A stretch of DNA of 64,000 nt from Bathymodiolus brooksi. Lineage: Eukaryota; Mollusca; Bivalvia; Mytilida; Modiolidae. Below the pieces are notes generated by a model. It worked only from the letters and a program-made list of their open reading frames with translations, had not been told where the DNA came from and made no database searches. Shown one piece after another: positions 32,458-44,493 of the stretch. Numbering within the stretch: position 1 is the stretch's first letter; every line of letters begins with the position of its first letter. Made by a program: the position numbers and the translations under genes. The DNA lies in assembly GCA_963680875.1 (NCBI GenBank), contig OY804579.1, positions 57,239,718 through 57,303,717 on the forward strand. The letters are read 5' to 3'.

Positions 32458-32630
32458 TAAACCCTTTCACGATAACTATGGTCATTCATTCATCTGGGAC
32501 ATTTGTGAGTTGAAAAAATGATGATTTTGTGAAAAAATTGTGACGTCATAAACGCATTTAATTGTTATACGGTGTCATTTTATGGGAAAGGGTATTATTA
32601 CCACTCACAGTTATCATGAAAGGATCTATT
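32458..32630. mobile_element. MITE, second copy of the 2906-3104 family
   Basis: Shares 'CCCTTTCACGATAACT', 'CATTCATCTGGGACATTTG' and 'GGGAAAGGGTATTATTACCA' with 2906-3104. The right arm lacks the segment between 'CACTCACA' and 'GTTATCATGAAAGG'. Confidence 0.65.
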
Positions 32631-32879
32631 GTCTGACATATTATAATCAATCGGTATTAATAATTATGTTTATTTTGATTAAAAGGTTGACAGGAAATAT
32701 GTTAAAGATTTTTAATATCCTTTTTGATATTATCATTCTGCTTAGTCAGATTTCAGTGTATTTTGTTGACCTTTTGGGTTTTTTCCTTTCGTATTCCGTC
32801 AAAGTGTTATTATTATAATAGAAATTTTTTTTTTTTGGGGGGTAAAATACTTTTATGTAGTACTTGCTTCTCTATGTGA

Positions 32880-34370
32880 CAGGGGTTTCAAAGTGGGCCG
32901 GTACCCGGTACTTTTACCCGCCTGAGATTGTGTATAGTACCGGCAGAAATTACTGAACCCCCCAAAATTAGCGGTGGTCAAAACCACAAGTACGATGGTC
33001 GATAGGCTTGTGGAATATTTTTCATCAAAAATTAATGATCACGTCAATTGCTGAATTCTTGCATTCAAATCGAACAACTGCATCACGACCAAGTTGATGG
33101 GATATTCCCTGTTTTAAAAATAACTTTACCTTAGAATCGTAAATAGCAGTTTGCGCATGCGGTAAATAGATATGTTTTCGCCCCAATATCTTTTCATCCT
33201 TGTGTAAAACTCGGACCGGAACAAAGCTGACATCATTTCAAAATAAAAAAAATGACCGATTGCAAATTATGTTCAAACACAATTTAGTGTAATCTCCAGT
33301 AATATAAGTATGATCATTATGTATTATGAATATATGACTACACAATATTTTGTGCGATATTTTTTATCCATTTAAAACCCAGGGTCGAATCATTCTGGGG
33401 CGTACTGTCTTGTTACTTAACTCCGTCCATATTGTTTAACTTCCAGTATATAAAAATAAAAACCTACATGTATGTGCTGAAAAACATTTTTAAAAGGGGG
33501 TACGAGGAGATAAGGGATAGAAAATTACTAAAAATCTTGAAAAAGGACCGGACATGGCTCAAATGTCAAAATGCCGGTCCCCCTTTTTTTCCAAAATAAT
33601 TTAACTTTTGTGATTCAAATGTTAATAAATGTCTTCCCGCGAATCGTTTTTGTTCGAACATTGTTTTTGCACATAAGTCGTGAAAGTAACAATATATATT
33701 GTTTTTGTTTAATTATATTTGTATTGATCTATTAAAATTATAAATTTTATTAAAGATTGATGATTGCAAATTAAATTTATATGTTTCATCAAGGACGTAT
33801 TCTATATACGTCCTTGGTTTCATTAATTATGACACTTATATGTCTTGATCCGTGCCAATGGTCTTTGATGAGTTTAATTACTGGTAATAAAGTAAAAAAA
33901 ACACACAAGCCAAGGTATTGTGAAAAAGAAAAGGACAAAGCCAACAAAAGAATTTTGAGAAGTTTAAGCTTTGATAACAATGGCTTGGTCAAGCCTAGCT
34001 GCGGAACCGTAGCTCTTTATGGTCCTTTTGGGTTTTTTTAAGATATGGCAGACTATCTATGAATAATCTTGGCTGAAGTCTGTAAACTGAAATATTCAAT
34101 AAAGAAATTGGGGGGGGGGGGGGGGGGGGGAATCCAGGCATTATGCATGGTCTTCACTCTTGGTGAAATCTGAGCTATAAAGTTAATGGGATTTTTCTTT
34201 CAAAAACACTTAATGTTTTGCAGTCTCTGAAGTACATTTTTTGATCCACAAAATGCTAGATTTCAGGAGCTTCCGCCCCCTGGACCCCTTACGGCCCCCA
34301 GCCTAATTTTTTAGGTACCTCCTAAAATTTAAGAAGTACCTCCTATTATAAAAAAACTTTGAAACCCCTG
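32880..34370. mobile_element. hAT-like non-autonomous element
   Basis: The ends CAGGGGTTTCAAAGT and ACTTTGAAACCCCTG are perfect 15-bp inverted repeats, and CAGGGG is the usual hAT tip. ATGTGA flanks both sides, a 6-bp direct repeat, shorter than the usual 8 bp. The interior (1.46 kb) has a perfect hairpin 'AAGGACGTAT..ATACGTCCTT' near 33,792, a long G run at 34,111-34,130, and no transposase that I recognise. Confidence 0.65.
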
Positions 34371-35184
34371 ATGTGATTGACATATGTATGCTAAAGTTAT
34401 GTTTGCTGTGAGTACATAGTTTAAGCTATATTTCGTCCAAGGTTCTTTGTTATTATTTGTCACATTTCTTGTTGTTTTTTTTTTAATATCACCTCCTCCT
34501 ATTCTTAGTGTTTTTAACCAGCTGGTTAAATTTTCGTAATATTTTTAAGCACCACTGGTTAAATTTTTACTTGATGATTCTCACCAATTTCCTTTCAATG
34601 GTCATTAATGTCACAAATTAACATTTTAAAAATATTGGTTTTCTTCTGCTACCAGTGGATATTTCTCCACTCTCGATAGTTAATTTTCAAATTTCAAAGC
34701 TTGAATTAAATTAAATACATGTATATCAAGAGAAGCAATAGGGTAATCCACTGGTAGCAGAAGGAATATCTATATTTCTACATTTTGCAATTATTTCTTT
34801 TTTTTTTCTTCAAACTGACCAGTCTGTTCCAATTAGATATTTAGCTTGTTAATAAATTACTACTGGATTGTACAGAAATGCTTTCATCCATCTGTGCTGT
34901 AAATTTGCTGTTACATTCAAACAATAAATGTATCCGATACATATTGAAAGTTAAAAATTGATGGTCTGTAATTAAAATAACATAGTCAAAAGTAGGATGC
35001 ATACTATATATGTCATAAAGTGCTTTTACTAATATACAGTTATTGTACTGATGTTATCATATTCATAAAAAAAACTTTGAAAATTAGTACTGAGAAAAAT
35101 GATCTAAATGTGATTTTGTCCTCAATTAAAAATATTTATTTGATGAATTCTGTTATTTAATGGTAAGCATATTTTCCTAAGTAC
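34371..35184. other. Intergenic AT-rich sequence, nothing recognised
   Basis: About 800 bp of AT-rich sequence with a pair of inverted phrases ('TTCTGCTACCAGTGGAT' at about 34,643 and 'ATCCACTGGTAGCAGAA' at about 34,746), which suggests a small decayed inverted-repeat element. No coding potential seen. Confidence 0.4.
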
Positions 35185-35395
35185 AGATTGTTTGGTAATC
35201 AAATTTTGGGTCCAAGTTCAAATCCCACTCATGGCAAGGTGTACTCATGCAAAATTATGCGATAAAGTTTGCCAGTGACTTGGTGCAGGTCTGTGGTTTT
35301 CTCTGGGTACTCCGGTTACCTCCACCAATAAAATTGACCGCCACGATATAACTGAAATATTGTCAAAAGTGGCATTAAACACCATAATCCTAACC
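35185..35395 (+). mobile_element. SINE family A copy
   Basis: 'AAGTTCAAATCCCACTCATG' B-box region, 'GTGGTTTTCTCTGGGTACTC', and tail 'GGCATTAAACACCATAATCC'. Confidence 0.65.
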
Positions 35396-35410
35396 CCTTT
35401 GTTAAATTTC

Positions 35411-35414
<4 letters not shown>

Positions 35415-35451
<37 letters not shown>

Positions 35452-35620
35452 AGTGGATGTAGTCGAGTGGTCTAGGGCGCTGGACGTAAGGCTAAGCGAA
35501 TGGTGCTGCAGTGTAACAATGGTGTGGGTTCAAATCCCGTTGAGGGAAGAACAAAAATTTGACAGCTCTAAAATCTAATTCTAACACTGTTTGGTTTAAT
35601 TTTCAGACGTATATATATAG
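35415..35620 (+). mobile_element. tRNA Leu/Ser-like SINE (family C) in a TA microsatellite
   Basis: A (TA)n run is followed by 'GTAGTCGAGTGGTCTAGGGC' (A-box region, long variable arm spacing) and 'GTGTGGGTTCAAATCCCGTT' (B box). A short AT-rich body follows, and then TATATATA again. The head looks like a class II tRNA with a long variable arm. It is not a functional tRNA, because the acceptor stem does not pair. Confidence 0.55.
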
Positions 35621-35959
35621 ATATAAAATAGATTCGACCTATTTTGACATCATTTACATGATTGTATGTATGTAAATACCAGTGATAATTAAGTACATGT
35701 ATTATTATATTACATAAATGTTTATAATGATATGAAGATGTTTATGTTGTTGCTGTAACTTGACCAGACTGTTGTTTTAAGAAGTTATTGCTTGTTTAAC
35801 AGGAAAGAACTAACAGTCTCAATATCTTGTAATGTTCAAGTACTTCAGCATTATAAATCAAAGATCTTTTAAATTGCCTTATTTACAGATTTTCTGGCAG
35901 TTTGACCAGTCTTTGTTTTGTGAAGTTATTTCTCTGTAAACTTACTTATTTACATATTG

Positions 35960-36300
35960 TACTTATTTTTCTGCCAACCTTGGTATTGTAGAGTTATTTC
36001 CCTTACATATTTTTCTGCCAACCTTGGTATTGTAGAGTTATTTCCCTTACATATTTTTCTGCCAACCTTGGTATTGTAGAGTTATTTCCCTTACATATTT
36101 TTCTGCCAACCTTGGTATTGTAGAGTTATTTCCCTTACATATTTTTCTGCCAACCTTGGTATTGTAGAGTTATTTCCCTTACATATTTTTCTGCCAACCT
36201 TGGTATTGTAGAGTTATTTCCCTTACATATTTTTCTGTCAACCTTGGTATTGTAGAGTTATTTTCCTTACATATTTTTCTGCCTTTGTATTGTAGAGTTA
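35960..36300 (+). repeat. 44-bp minisatellite, ~7.5 copies
   Basis: The unit reads 'TTTTTCTGCCAACCTTGGTA' then 'TTGTAGAGTTATTTCCCTTACATA', with a regular 44-bp spacing and almost no divergence apart from the last copies. Confidence 0.85.
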
Positions 36301-36469
36301 TTTTTATAGTTGTAGGTGATGCTACAGGCTAACAATATCTGAATAAAATTTCTTGTCATGAAGATTTTTGTAGTTTTTTTTGTAATTATATTCTGTACAT
36401 GTTTAGCCCTCTTGTCCAAAATCTACATGTGGTTTACATGTTATCCATTATGTGTATGTCTTAAACTAT

Positions 36470-36727
36470 AGTATGGTTGTTGGATTTACAACTACCTGTA
36501 CAATCAATGCCTATTAACACTAAAGTCGTGAATTCGAATCCTGTGGTTGGCGAGGTGTACTCGATTCAACAACATTATGTGATAAAGTTTGTCAGTGACT
36601 TGCGACATGTCGATGGTTTTGTCTGGGTACTCGGGTTTCATCCACCAACAAAACTGACTGACGATATTGCTGAAATATTGTTGAAAAGTGGCATTAAACA
36701 CCATAACACTAACCCCTAACCATAACC
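36470..36727 (+). mobile_element. SINE family A copy
   Basis: Head 'TATGGTTGTTGGATTTACAA', B box 'GAATTCGAATCCTGTG', tail 'AAACACCATAACACTAACCC'. Full length. Confidence 0.7.
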
Positions 36728-37499
36728 CTCCTTTTATATATCAACTTTATGTTCAGTCATTTACACCATCAATTTCTCTTCAGTAAAATTATTTTTTATT
36801 TTCAAAGGTATTTATTTAATTTTAAAGATAACAAGTAGTTTGTGAAGTAGTGAACAAGTATATTTATATTTGCATGCAAAAAAACATTAAATTTTAACAA
36901 ACTCACGAAAATTAAAATGCAATCAGTTCTTAACATTGTAGATTTAGAAAGTTGCAATATATCCTTTAATCTCTGTCTTTATACAGATAATACAACTACT
37001 AGTACCTTTTTGAGATATCAATATCCCATTCATACCACAGGCACTTGAAGAATGGTTATGTGTAACATAATTATATTAGAAAAATCTAATTAACTTTGCA
37101 CCCATGTGATAATAAAATGAATAGCAAAAAAATACCTTACTGTTGGAACAATTCCAAAATCCAATAGAAATAGAAGCAAAATTGATAACCCTGCCACACA
37201 AAACATGGCTGCTGACTTTCTTGGCTTGGTACAGGTACTTCAGTGAAAATCATTCTACAAATTCATCTCATTTAAAATATACATGATCTGTTTATGAATG
37301 TACTCTGGAAGGATAAGTATCTCCAGACCCATTAAAGTTTTTTTTTTGTAATTTGTTTATTTTTGAAAAACGAATATACATGTAATGTATACATTCAATT
37401 ACATTAATCAATTATATATTGTTTTTGACACCCATCACACATATACTAAGTTCATTTTCAATGATAAATAAATCTCTATTTTAACCATGTACATTTGCT
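36728..37499. other. Intergenic AT-rich sequence
   Basis: No gene seen. The right-hand part may hold the 3' untranslated end of the LINE that follows on the minus strand, but no tail or target duplication was identified. Confidence 0.35.
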
Positions 37500-40400
37500 A
37501 ATGCTACTTCAAGAGGCTACTATTTCATGTTGAAGCAATCACCAACTACAGAGGGTGACAAGAGATGTGCAGAGTACTTTTCCATTTTTATTTCAGAATT
37601 AAGATATTGTAACCCTGCATTCAAGTTTGGTAACATATCCTTTAACTTGCATATATACAAGTAATACTTGAAAATAAGTATACAATTCGGTACAGGTAGA
37701 TTACTTTCAAACTGTACATTTCCCAAAATAATACCTTTTGGAGTCAAGTTTACATTGCTTCCATCTATATTTTTTAGGAAGTCCATGATTGAAAAACTTC
37801 GAGAGATAGGGATTTAGAGCAAGAATTCTGTGAATTAGTTTATATTGGAAACATGACAATTTATTATTTTTTGATAATGAAAAAGACTGAAAAGATAAGA
37901 CCCCCATTTGGTTTCTTATATATCAAACTCATTTGACCACTTAATAATATTTACAGGTACAACTGTGTTTTTATCAATAAACTGTCTATAGAAATATTTA
38001 CAGGGTTTTGGATCAATCTGTAACTGATGAAGAAACTTATTCTCCTTATATATTAAATTGTGACAGGTATTGATCAAGTGCTTCCAATGTCTTGGTATTG
38101 CACTTATAATACCATAGAACTCTACGAATGTGGTGTCAACATGATGTGTGTCTTGAAAAATTTCATAGCTCATTATTTGTTTATTTTGATCAAGTAAGTC
38201 ATTTATAATATAAATGTCCTTTTCAATCCAATTCTTCAAACAGGGAGATGTATTGTTGAATTTGATATGACTATTTAGCCATATGGATTGGCTCAAAACA
38301 TCATTTCCATCTATCACTTTCATTTTCTAGGTTACTAAAATTGTCAAGAATGTCTTTCCAAAAAGGGTTTAAAGTGCTTGCTACTGTGTTCAGTCCTTCT
38401 TTTCGAAGTAGTAAAATTTTATTCCCACCCCATTTTTCTAAAGAATCAATAATAAACAGTATTTTCCAGGGAGAAAAATTTAAAGGATCTATATATTTCT
38501 TTATCCATGTCATGTTTAATGCTTGACAGAAAAGTTTGATATCAATCATTTTCAAACCACCATCCTCGTATTACTGTTTGTTAGTATTTCCCTCTTAACC
38601 TTATCCCTTTTTCCATTCCAAAGAAACTTATAAAAAGTTTTTTGTATATCTTTTAATATATTGTCAGGGGGGTTTGGCAGAACTGGTAGAATTTGGATTA
38701 GAATTGGCAATGCCAGTGACTTGATAACTGTAATTTTCCCAATAAATGTTAAATCACGCCAGCACCAAGCACTTAGTATCTTATTAATACTTTGAAGTTT
38801 ATCTGAAAAATTAAGAAGAGTTTTGTCTGGAGAATTTAGATCAAATTTGATACCAAGGAGTTTAAATCTACCTGTATGATTCCATTGTATATTATTTTGG
38901 AGGAAATATTCCTCCCCTGATCCATGTTTAGAGCCAATCCATATTGCTTCTGTTTTGTCTAAATATACTTTTAAACCAGAACATTCTGAGAAAAGGGACA
39001 GTACAAGTAATGACTTTTCTAACGACTGAGGGTTATCATCTAAAATTAAAGAAGAATCATCTGCATATTGGCTGAGAAAAAATTCAGAGTTTTCTATCTG
39101 TACTCCAGTAATATCTTTATCATTTTTTAAGGCTGCAGCGAATAATTCTAGAACCAATATAAATAAATAAGGTGACAACGGATCATCTTGACGTACACCC
39201 CTACCCAATTTGAAATAATCAGAGTAGTGTCCATTATTTATAATACAGCTGCTGATATCATTATAAAAGGTTTTGATCCAAGAACAAAAAGACTCCCCAA
39301 AACCCCAAAATTGTAAAGTTTTATACAGAAAAGATCATTCTACTGTATCAAAAGCTTTTTCAAAATCTAGGAGAACCAGCAGACCAGGAATGTCATCCTC
39401 TTCCATTTTTTCTATAAGATCAAAAATCAGTCTGGTGCATTCCCCAATATATCTTCCCCTTAAAAAAACCTTTTGTGTTTGACTTATTAAATCTACCAAA
39501 ACTGGTTTCAGTCTATTTGAGATAGCAGCTGAACATATTTTCAAATCTACCCCCATTTAGCAGGGTAATTGGTCGCCAATTTTTTAAGGAGTATTTAGAT
39601 TTTCCCTCTTTTGGAATACAGGTGATTATTCCCTGTCTTTGGCTAATAGAACATTTTTGTTCAGAATAACTTTCATTAAAGGACTTAACTATAATTTTTT
39701 TCACGTCAAGCCAGAAGAATTTGTAGAATTCTGTTGTGAATCCATCGTTTCCTGGGGATTTCATATTTTTCATGTTTTTTTTAAAGTTTTGAGATATTCC
39801 TGTTCTGTCAGTTCTCCCTCACACAATTGCTTTTGGTCCTCAGATATTTTAGTTATAAAAGGGTTCTCATCATTTAAAAAAACATTTTTGTGCACATCAT
39901 TTATTACTGGATTTGTTGAGCTATATAAATGTTTATAAAAGGATTGTTGTTCGCTAAGAATATCAGAGATGTTTGTTTTTTCTGTTCCGTCTTGTGAAAT
40001 TAATTTTGGAATAATCTTTTGTGTATAATGTCTTTTTTCCAAATTACAAAAATATCTTGAACACTTTTCTCCCTCTGTTCTCCATTTTGCTTTAGCACGA
40101 GTAACTATACCCCGGATTTTAATTTCCCTAATAGATTGTAGTTTGCTTTGCAAGATGTCTATTTCAAATTAAAAATGTTCATCTCGAGATCTCTCATAAT
40201 CTTCAGTTTTCTTTTGAATAGATTTATCTCCCTTTCCTGTTTATCTCCTTCCTTTTTCTTGTATGAAGTGTGTGATATAGTCATTCCCCTTGATCATTTC
40301 CCATAAAAGTTGATAATTTATGGAAAAGGTACTATCTTCAAAATCGGTTTCAATATCGGATGAATCTAAATTGTACTCATTTAATATTTCTTGTATGACC

Positions 40401-40500
40401 TTTTTGACTTTATTGATATATTCAAAATCTGAAAGTAAACTATTGTTAAATTTCCAAACACCTTTACCCCTTTTTTGATTGTTAAATTGTAACCATTAAA
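37500..40500 (-). mobile_element. 5'-truncated LINE retrotransposon (L1/Tx1-like)
   Basis: Minus-strand remnants of ORF2 follow in order from 40,500 down. First is the post-endonuclease linker (KGVWKFNNSLL), then a helix region (AKAKWRTEGEKCSRYFCNLE). Reverse-transcriptase blocks follow: SPGNDGFTTEFYKFFW, KNWRPITLLN, LLVLLDFEKAFDTVE, RGVRQDDPLSPYLF and QYADDSSLILDD. The thumb and C-terminal region follow to about 37,500. Endonuclease sequence is missing upstream of 40,500. Wording of the blocks is closest to L1/Tx1-type LINEs. Confidence 0.85.
37520..40480 (-). pseudogene. LINE ORF2 reverse transcriptase, frameshifted
   Basis: The reading frame is broken into at least seven pieces by frameshifts and stops (for example near 40,150, 39,770, 39,515, 39,335, 39,208, 38,552, 38,301 and 37,916). 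The catalytic YADD motif survives near 39,057-39,069, but the protein cannot be made as one chain. It sits in the same orientation as the downstream bZIP genes, with no sign of reading into them. Confidence 0.85.
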
Positions 40501-41185
40501 GTTACATGTCACGAAATCTTAATTCCAAAAGGAAGATTCACAATTTAATATTGGAATCATTTCAAAATACTGAGTAAAATTTCTTTTGCCCACTTACTGC
40601 AAGTTTTTTATAAGCTTATTTTTGGATATGTGTGGTAGCAGTGTGGTAAAGTTATAAACTATTCGTGTGATTTCATTTTAAAAGGTTACTATTTATGAAT
40701 CAAATATAAATTTATTCCTTGATTAACTAGTGATTTAAAGTCGAGTTTATGAAAGTTAAATGACACAGGTTAAAGAAATAAAATTAAATGAGACAGTGAT
40801 CCTAAGAAAAACATAGCACCAGCAGACTGGACAACATTTTGTACTGAACAGACTAAGCAATGTCTTCAAAAGCTCATTTCCCCAAGGTAAAAAATGTAAA
40901 AGTAAATGGGGAAAGTATACAGTTAGTGTTAAATTTGTGCACTAAATCTCGATAAATTTGTGAAATAAAAGATAAAATTCTGCAAAATCTTCATCTCAAA
41001 TTTTCAGACTTCAATTCATTGGCAAATGTGCAAACATAAATGTCTTTGAAACAAGAGATGTGCAATTTCTTTAAGATCAGTGTTAGGACATTAAAATGGT
41101 GATTTTGTTACAACACAAAGATTAAATGCTAAATTTCAAATGGTTTGTAGGGTTAATTTGTCTCTCAGAACCATAACTGGTGTTA

Positions 41186-41359
41186 TCATGGAGGATGAGG
41201 GCATCTCCATCTGCATTTTATGCATGTAAATGTTGATTTAATTTCATTGAACTCCAGCCCAGCATTTTTAAGTTTTTTCAACAAGTTTTGTTTCTCTAGT
41301 AGAAGTTTTTGTTTTTCTTTCTCCAGCATCTCTTTCTTAGAACTTTCAGTGTTGTAAGT
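41186..41359 (-). CDS. bZIP gene 1, exon 3 (zipper and tail)
   Basis: The acceptor AATTGTAG opens 57 codons: TYNTESSKKEMLEKEKQKLL, then LEKQNLLKKLKNAGLEF, then a tail with TCIKCRWRC. Leucines fall in heptad-like positions over about four turns. The four Cys of the tail have no assigned role. Confidence 0.7.
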   Translation of the reverse strand, partial: TYNTESSKKEMLEKEKQKLLLEKQNLLKKLKNAGLEFNEIKSTFTCIKCRWRCPHPP

Positions 41360-43819
41360 CTACAATTAAACAAGATATACCTGATTATTGAAATGTAGTC
41401 AGGCAACATACTTTATGTTGTACATGTATACCATATATTTTAAACTAATGTTGATCTATCCTTAAAATTCGCTACATGTATATGGCAATGTTATGCTAAA
41501 GTCTCAAGAAAATGGGTAATCAGAAGCTGTATGGCGGAGAAGCACAAACAATACAATGACCAAAACGTATGTCTTATTTTGTGTGTGTGTTTGTTTGCGC
41601 ATGTCAACACATATTGACTATACGAGTAACATGACGAGTGTCTTATAAGAGACAGGAACTGCTTGTCCTTCGCGAGCGCCTGGGTTCACTTCCGGTCTTT
41701 GGCGAGGTCTGTGTTGCTCTATGTTTAAGTTTTATGTCTTGTGATTTTTGTTTTGTTTGTCTTCTTCTTGTGTCTTGTGTATCCAATGTTGCCAGGTTCT
41801 CTGGATTGTCCATTCTTGGTTGCCCCTTCGGCTATCTGTAACGTTTATTTACATATACATAATCAATAACGTTAGCTTTCTATAATAATGGGATCATATT
41901 GTGGATGCATGTCTAACAGTACCAAATTGTTCTACAAATGTAACACATTCAAAATCTACAATCAGCATTTCATGTGCAAGACGATTCTTCCTACAGTGCT
42001 AGATATTCTTATATTTTATTTAAAAGTCGGATACAATATCTAAATTATATAATTACCCGTCTGAGTTGTAACTCGTGATCAAATTCCTTGTTTCTAGATT
42101 TACGTAACGATTGTCTGTTCTGTTCAAGTCTTCTGTTGTATTTCACTTTCTCCTCTTCTGTCAGCTGAAGACAAAATAAAAAGCATATATTGTATATATA
42201 TATGGACTAATATATTCAAGTATCATATTGTCTAAAGGATATATTACCGCATCGGTGGTGTAATGGTATGGCTAAGAGCACCGTTCGGGTAAAACCAAAC
42301 AACTATGAAATTGGTATGTATTGCTTCTTCGCTAAGCATGCAGCGTTAAGGATGAATAGCAAAGACTGGTTGGTTCGAAATCAGTATAATATATCCGACT
42401 GGGACAACATGTCTATCCTCGGACTGTTGTTTCAATGAACTAGCACTATAAAAACCCAACTAAGCGTCTTTGTCTAGTACATAGCGCACCTCATCATCAT
42501 CTCGTTGAAAATTCACTTGTTCTCCCTGAAAAATTGCTGAGTTAAACAATACTCACTCACTCTAATGGATATAAATATCATAAAATTCAGTAGTTAACCA
42601 ACATCTGAAGATTTTCTGAACACGTAATCTTAACCAAGCGAGCCAATGAGCTTTGTATTTCGTTGAATGGTTGACAATCCACAATATATCTATTAGATGA
42701 GAGCCAGAAATTTACATATAATTTACATTTCAAACTTCGGGTCCATCACAATAACACTATAAAGCTAAAAGTATTGACCAGGATACGGTTTCCTTTGTAA
42801 ACGACTGAACAAGCTGAAAGATACAGGGTTTTGTATAATGTTGTAATAACTTGTGCCCGATCTTATTTTGCTTTGATATTACCGGTATGCAAAAAAAAAA
42901 TGTTTAATTCAACAAGCTGACACTGGTATGGGCAAATTGGATATATTATACTTTTGTCCTTCATGAAATCGCTATTTCAATCAAAATCAATTACATTTAC
43001 CCTTTGTTCTAATGAGCAGACTATTGTTGGCTTTGATGCTAACTGGAACAAGTGTATCAAAACACAAATTAAACCCCCAAACGATTATTGTCACATTGAG
43101 ATCGGTTCTTACGATACTGGGGTTTGGATTTTGATATAATGTTGCATATATTTTACCCATAAAAAAGAAGTAGGACTTCATGAGGACAAGTTTACTTGAT
43201 TAATCGTCACGGAATATCTGTCTCACAAATGACTACTAGGTGCCACTAATGGAACAGGAATTATCTCCCCTTGGGTTTGTGATGCTCAATTTTTAATTTT
43301 CTGTGTAGTGTTTTGTAGATCGTTGTTTATCCAATTGTCCTTTTATATTTGGCCATTGTGTTGTCTGTCCTTCGATATATGGCTTCCGATTACCCCTTTG
43401 GTACCTTCAAACTTTTTTTACTCACTTTAGTTGTAGTCCATGCTGTTCATCCTGTCGATTGATTGGTTTTCCACATTTTCGTGTCATCAGTGTTGACATT
43501 TCTATACGGATTGTGATTGTTTAATTCCTTGAAAACAACACATAAATCTTATCAGTAATGAAATGATGATAATACTTGAAAACACACATACTTCATAAAC
43601 CTTATTAGGCTCTGTTTTCTCAGTATATAATTCTTCTTGTCCTTCGCTGAGACGTCGAGTTTGGATTTTAAGTCGTAATTCTTGCTTTAAAATCGGCAAA
43701 ATACTTTTTTCTTTGATACTTTCCTCATATGCGTTGTTTATTTCTTCCTCTGTGTCGGAGTAACTTGGCGTCGGTGATATTTCTAAAGATCTTACTTCCT
43801 CATCAAAGGGATTTATCAT
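41186..43819 (-). CDS. ATF3/FOS-type bZIP protein with degenerate basic region, 3 exons
   Basis: Exons on the minus strand: 43819-43592, 42164-42057, 41359-41186 (stop TGA 41188-41186). All junctions are GT-AG in phase 0; 169 residues. An in-frame TGA lies 18 nt upstream of the ATG, so this start is the first possible one. Exon 1 has an acidic N-terminus and LKQELRLKIQTRRLSEG, which resembles the region upstream of the ATF3 basic domain. The 108-nt exon 2 encodes the basic region (NRRLEQNRQSLRKSRNKEF). Exon 3 gives a leucine-rich helix (LLLEKQNLLKKL) and a Cys/Pro tail ending RCPHPP. The invariant N-x-x-A-A core reads N-R-Q-S-L, so DNA contact may be altered. It is a likely nuclear regulator, perhaps a dimer partner; this is inferred. 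Confidence 0.72.
42057..42164 (-). CDS. bZIP gene 1, exon 2 (basic region, 108 nt)
   Basis: Acceptor TTGTCTTCAG, donor GTAATT; exactly 36 codons, LTEEEKVKYNRRLEQNRQSL then RKSRNKEFDHELQLRR. Aligns residue for residue with the 36-codon exon at 63413-63520, starting LT-x-EEK in both. Confidence 0.78.
42248..42568 (+). mobile_element. SINE family B copy
   Basis: 'CCGCATCGGTGGTGTAATGG' head with an internal deletion of the anticodon-like part, then 'GACTGGTTGGTTCGAAATCA' and 'AACAATACTCACTCACTC'. It sits in intron 1 of the bZIP gene, opposite in strand. Confidence 0.7.
43305..43430 (-). repeat. Dispersed repeat D fragment, single-copy form
   Basis: Read in reverse it gives 'GGTACCAAAGGGGTAATCGG', then 'CAGACAACACAATGGCCAAA'. 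This contains one copy of the unit that is amplified at 49.5-52.2 kb, and so shows the unexpanded state. Confidence 0.65.
43592..43819 (-). CDS. bZIP gene 1, exon 1
   Basis: 76 codons from ATG (43819) opening MINPFDEEVRSLEISPTPSY. The strong donor GTATGT follows 43592; an alternative GT six codons earlier (GTTTAT) is weaker. Rich in Glu, Ser and Thr, ending in the charged helix ELRLKIQTRRLSEGQEEL. Confidence 0.7.
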
Positions 43820-44200
43820 ACCACATGGGCCTTTTCCTCAATGTTATTGTCTTGTTTATACATTCGTAGCCTCCAAATTAGCATTACTGTGATAATTGTC
43901 CATTGGAATATCCACATGAAAAATACAATGCAAAATTAAAAAAAAATAAAACATCCAAATTTGAACCGCATCTTGATGTAAATATCATCATAAAGTTCAT
44001 GAACGGAAAACAAACAAAGTTGATATTTTTTATCTCCTTATTTCAAGATAATAAGTATTTGTTAAGAGTAACAAAAGTTAAAGATGAAGGTTATTGTAGA
44101 AACGCGTCGTGCACACTCAATTTGATACCTACGTTTTTATTACTATCACTGGGTCGATTATCTAAATTTACAGTTCCTAAATCATGTATTTATTATTAAA

Positions 44201-44493
44201 ACTAAAGTTCTCCTCCCTCTGACAGAGGTGACCTTAAACTAAGGTTCTCCTCCCTCTGACAGAGGTGACCTTAAACTAAAGTTCTCTTCCCTCTGACAGA
44301 GGTGACCTTAAACTAAGGTTCTCCTCCCTCTGACAGAGGTGACCTTAAACTAAAGTTCTCCCTCTGACAGAGATGACTTTAAACTAAGGTTCTCCTCCCT
44401 CTGACAGAGGTGACCTTAAACTAAGGTTCTCCTCCCTCTGACAGAGGTGACCTTAAGCTAAGGTTCTCCTCCCTCTGACAGAGGTGAACTTAA
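44201..44493 (+). repeat. 37-bp minisatellite, ~8 copies
   Basis: The unit reads 'CTAAAGTTCTCCTCCCTCTG' then 'ACAGAGGTGACCTTAAA'. It contains the small palindrome CCTCTGACAGAGG, which can fold in each unit. Confidence 0.85.

Noticed and set aside
35450..35560. Functional tRNA-Leu or tRNA-Ser gene
   Set aside because: A and B boxes are present, but the first and last bases do not form an acceptor stem and an AT-rich body follows directly, so a SINE head is more likely.
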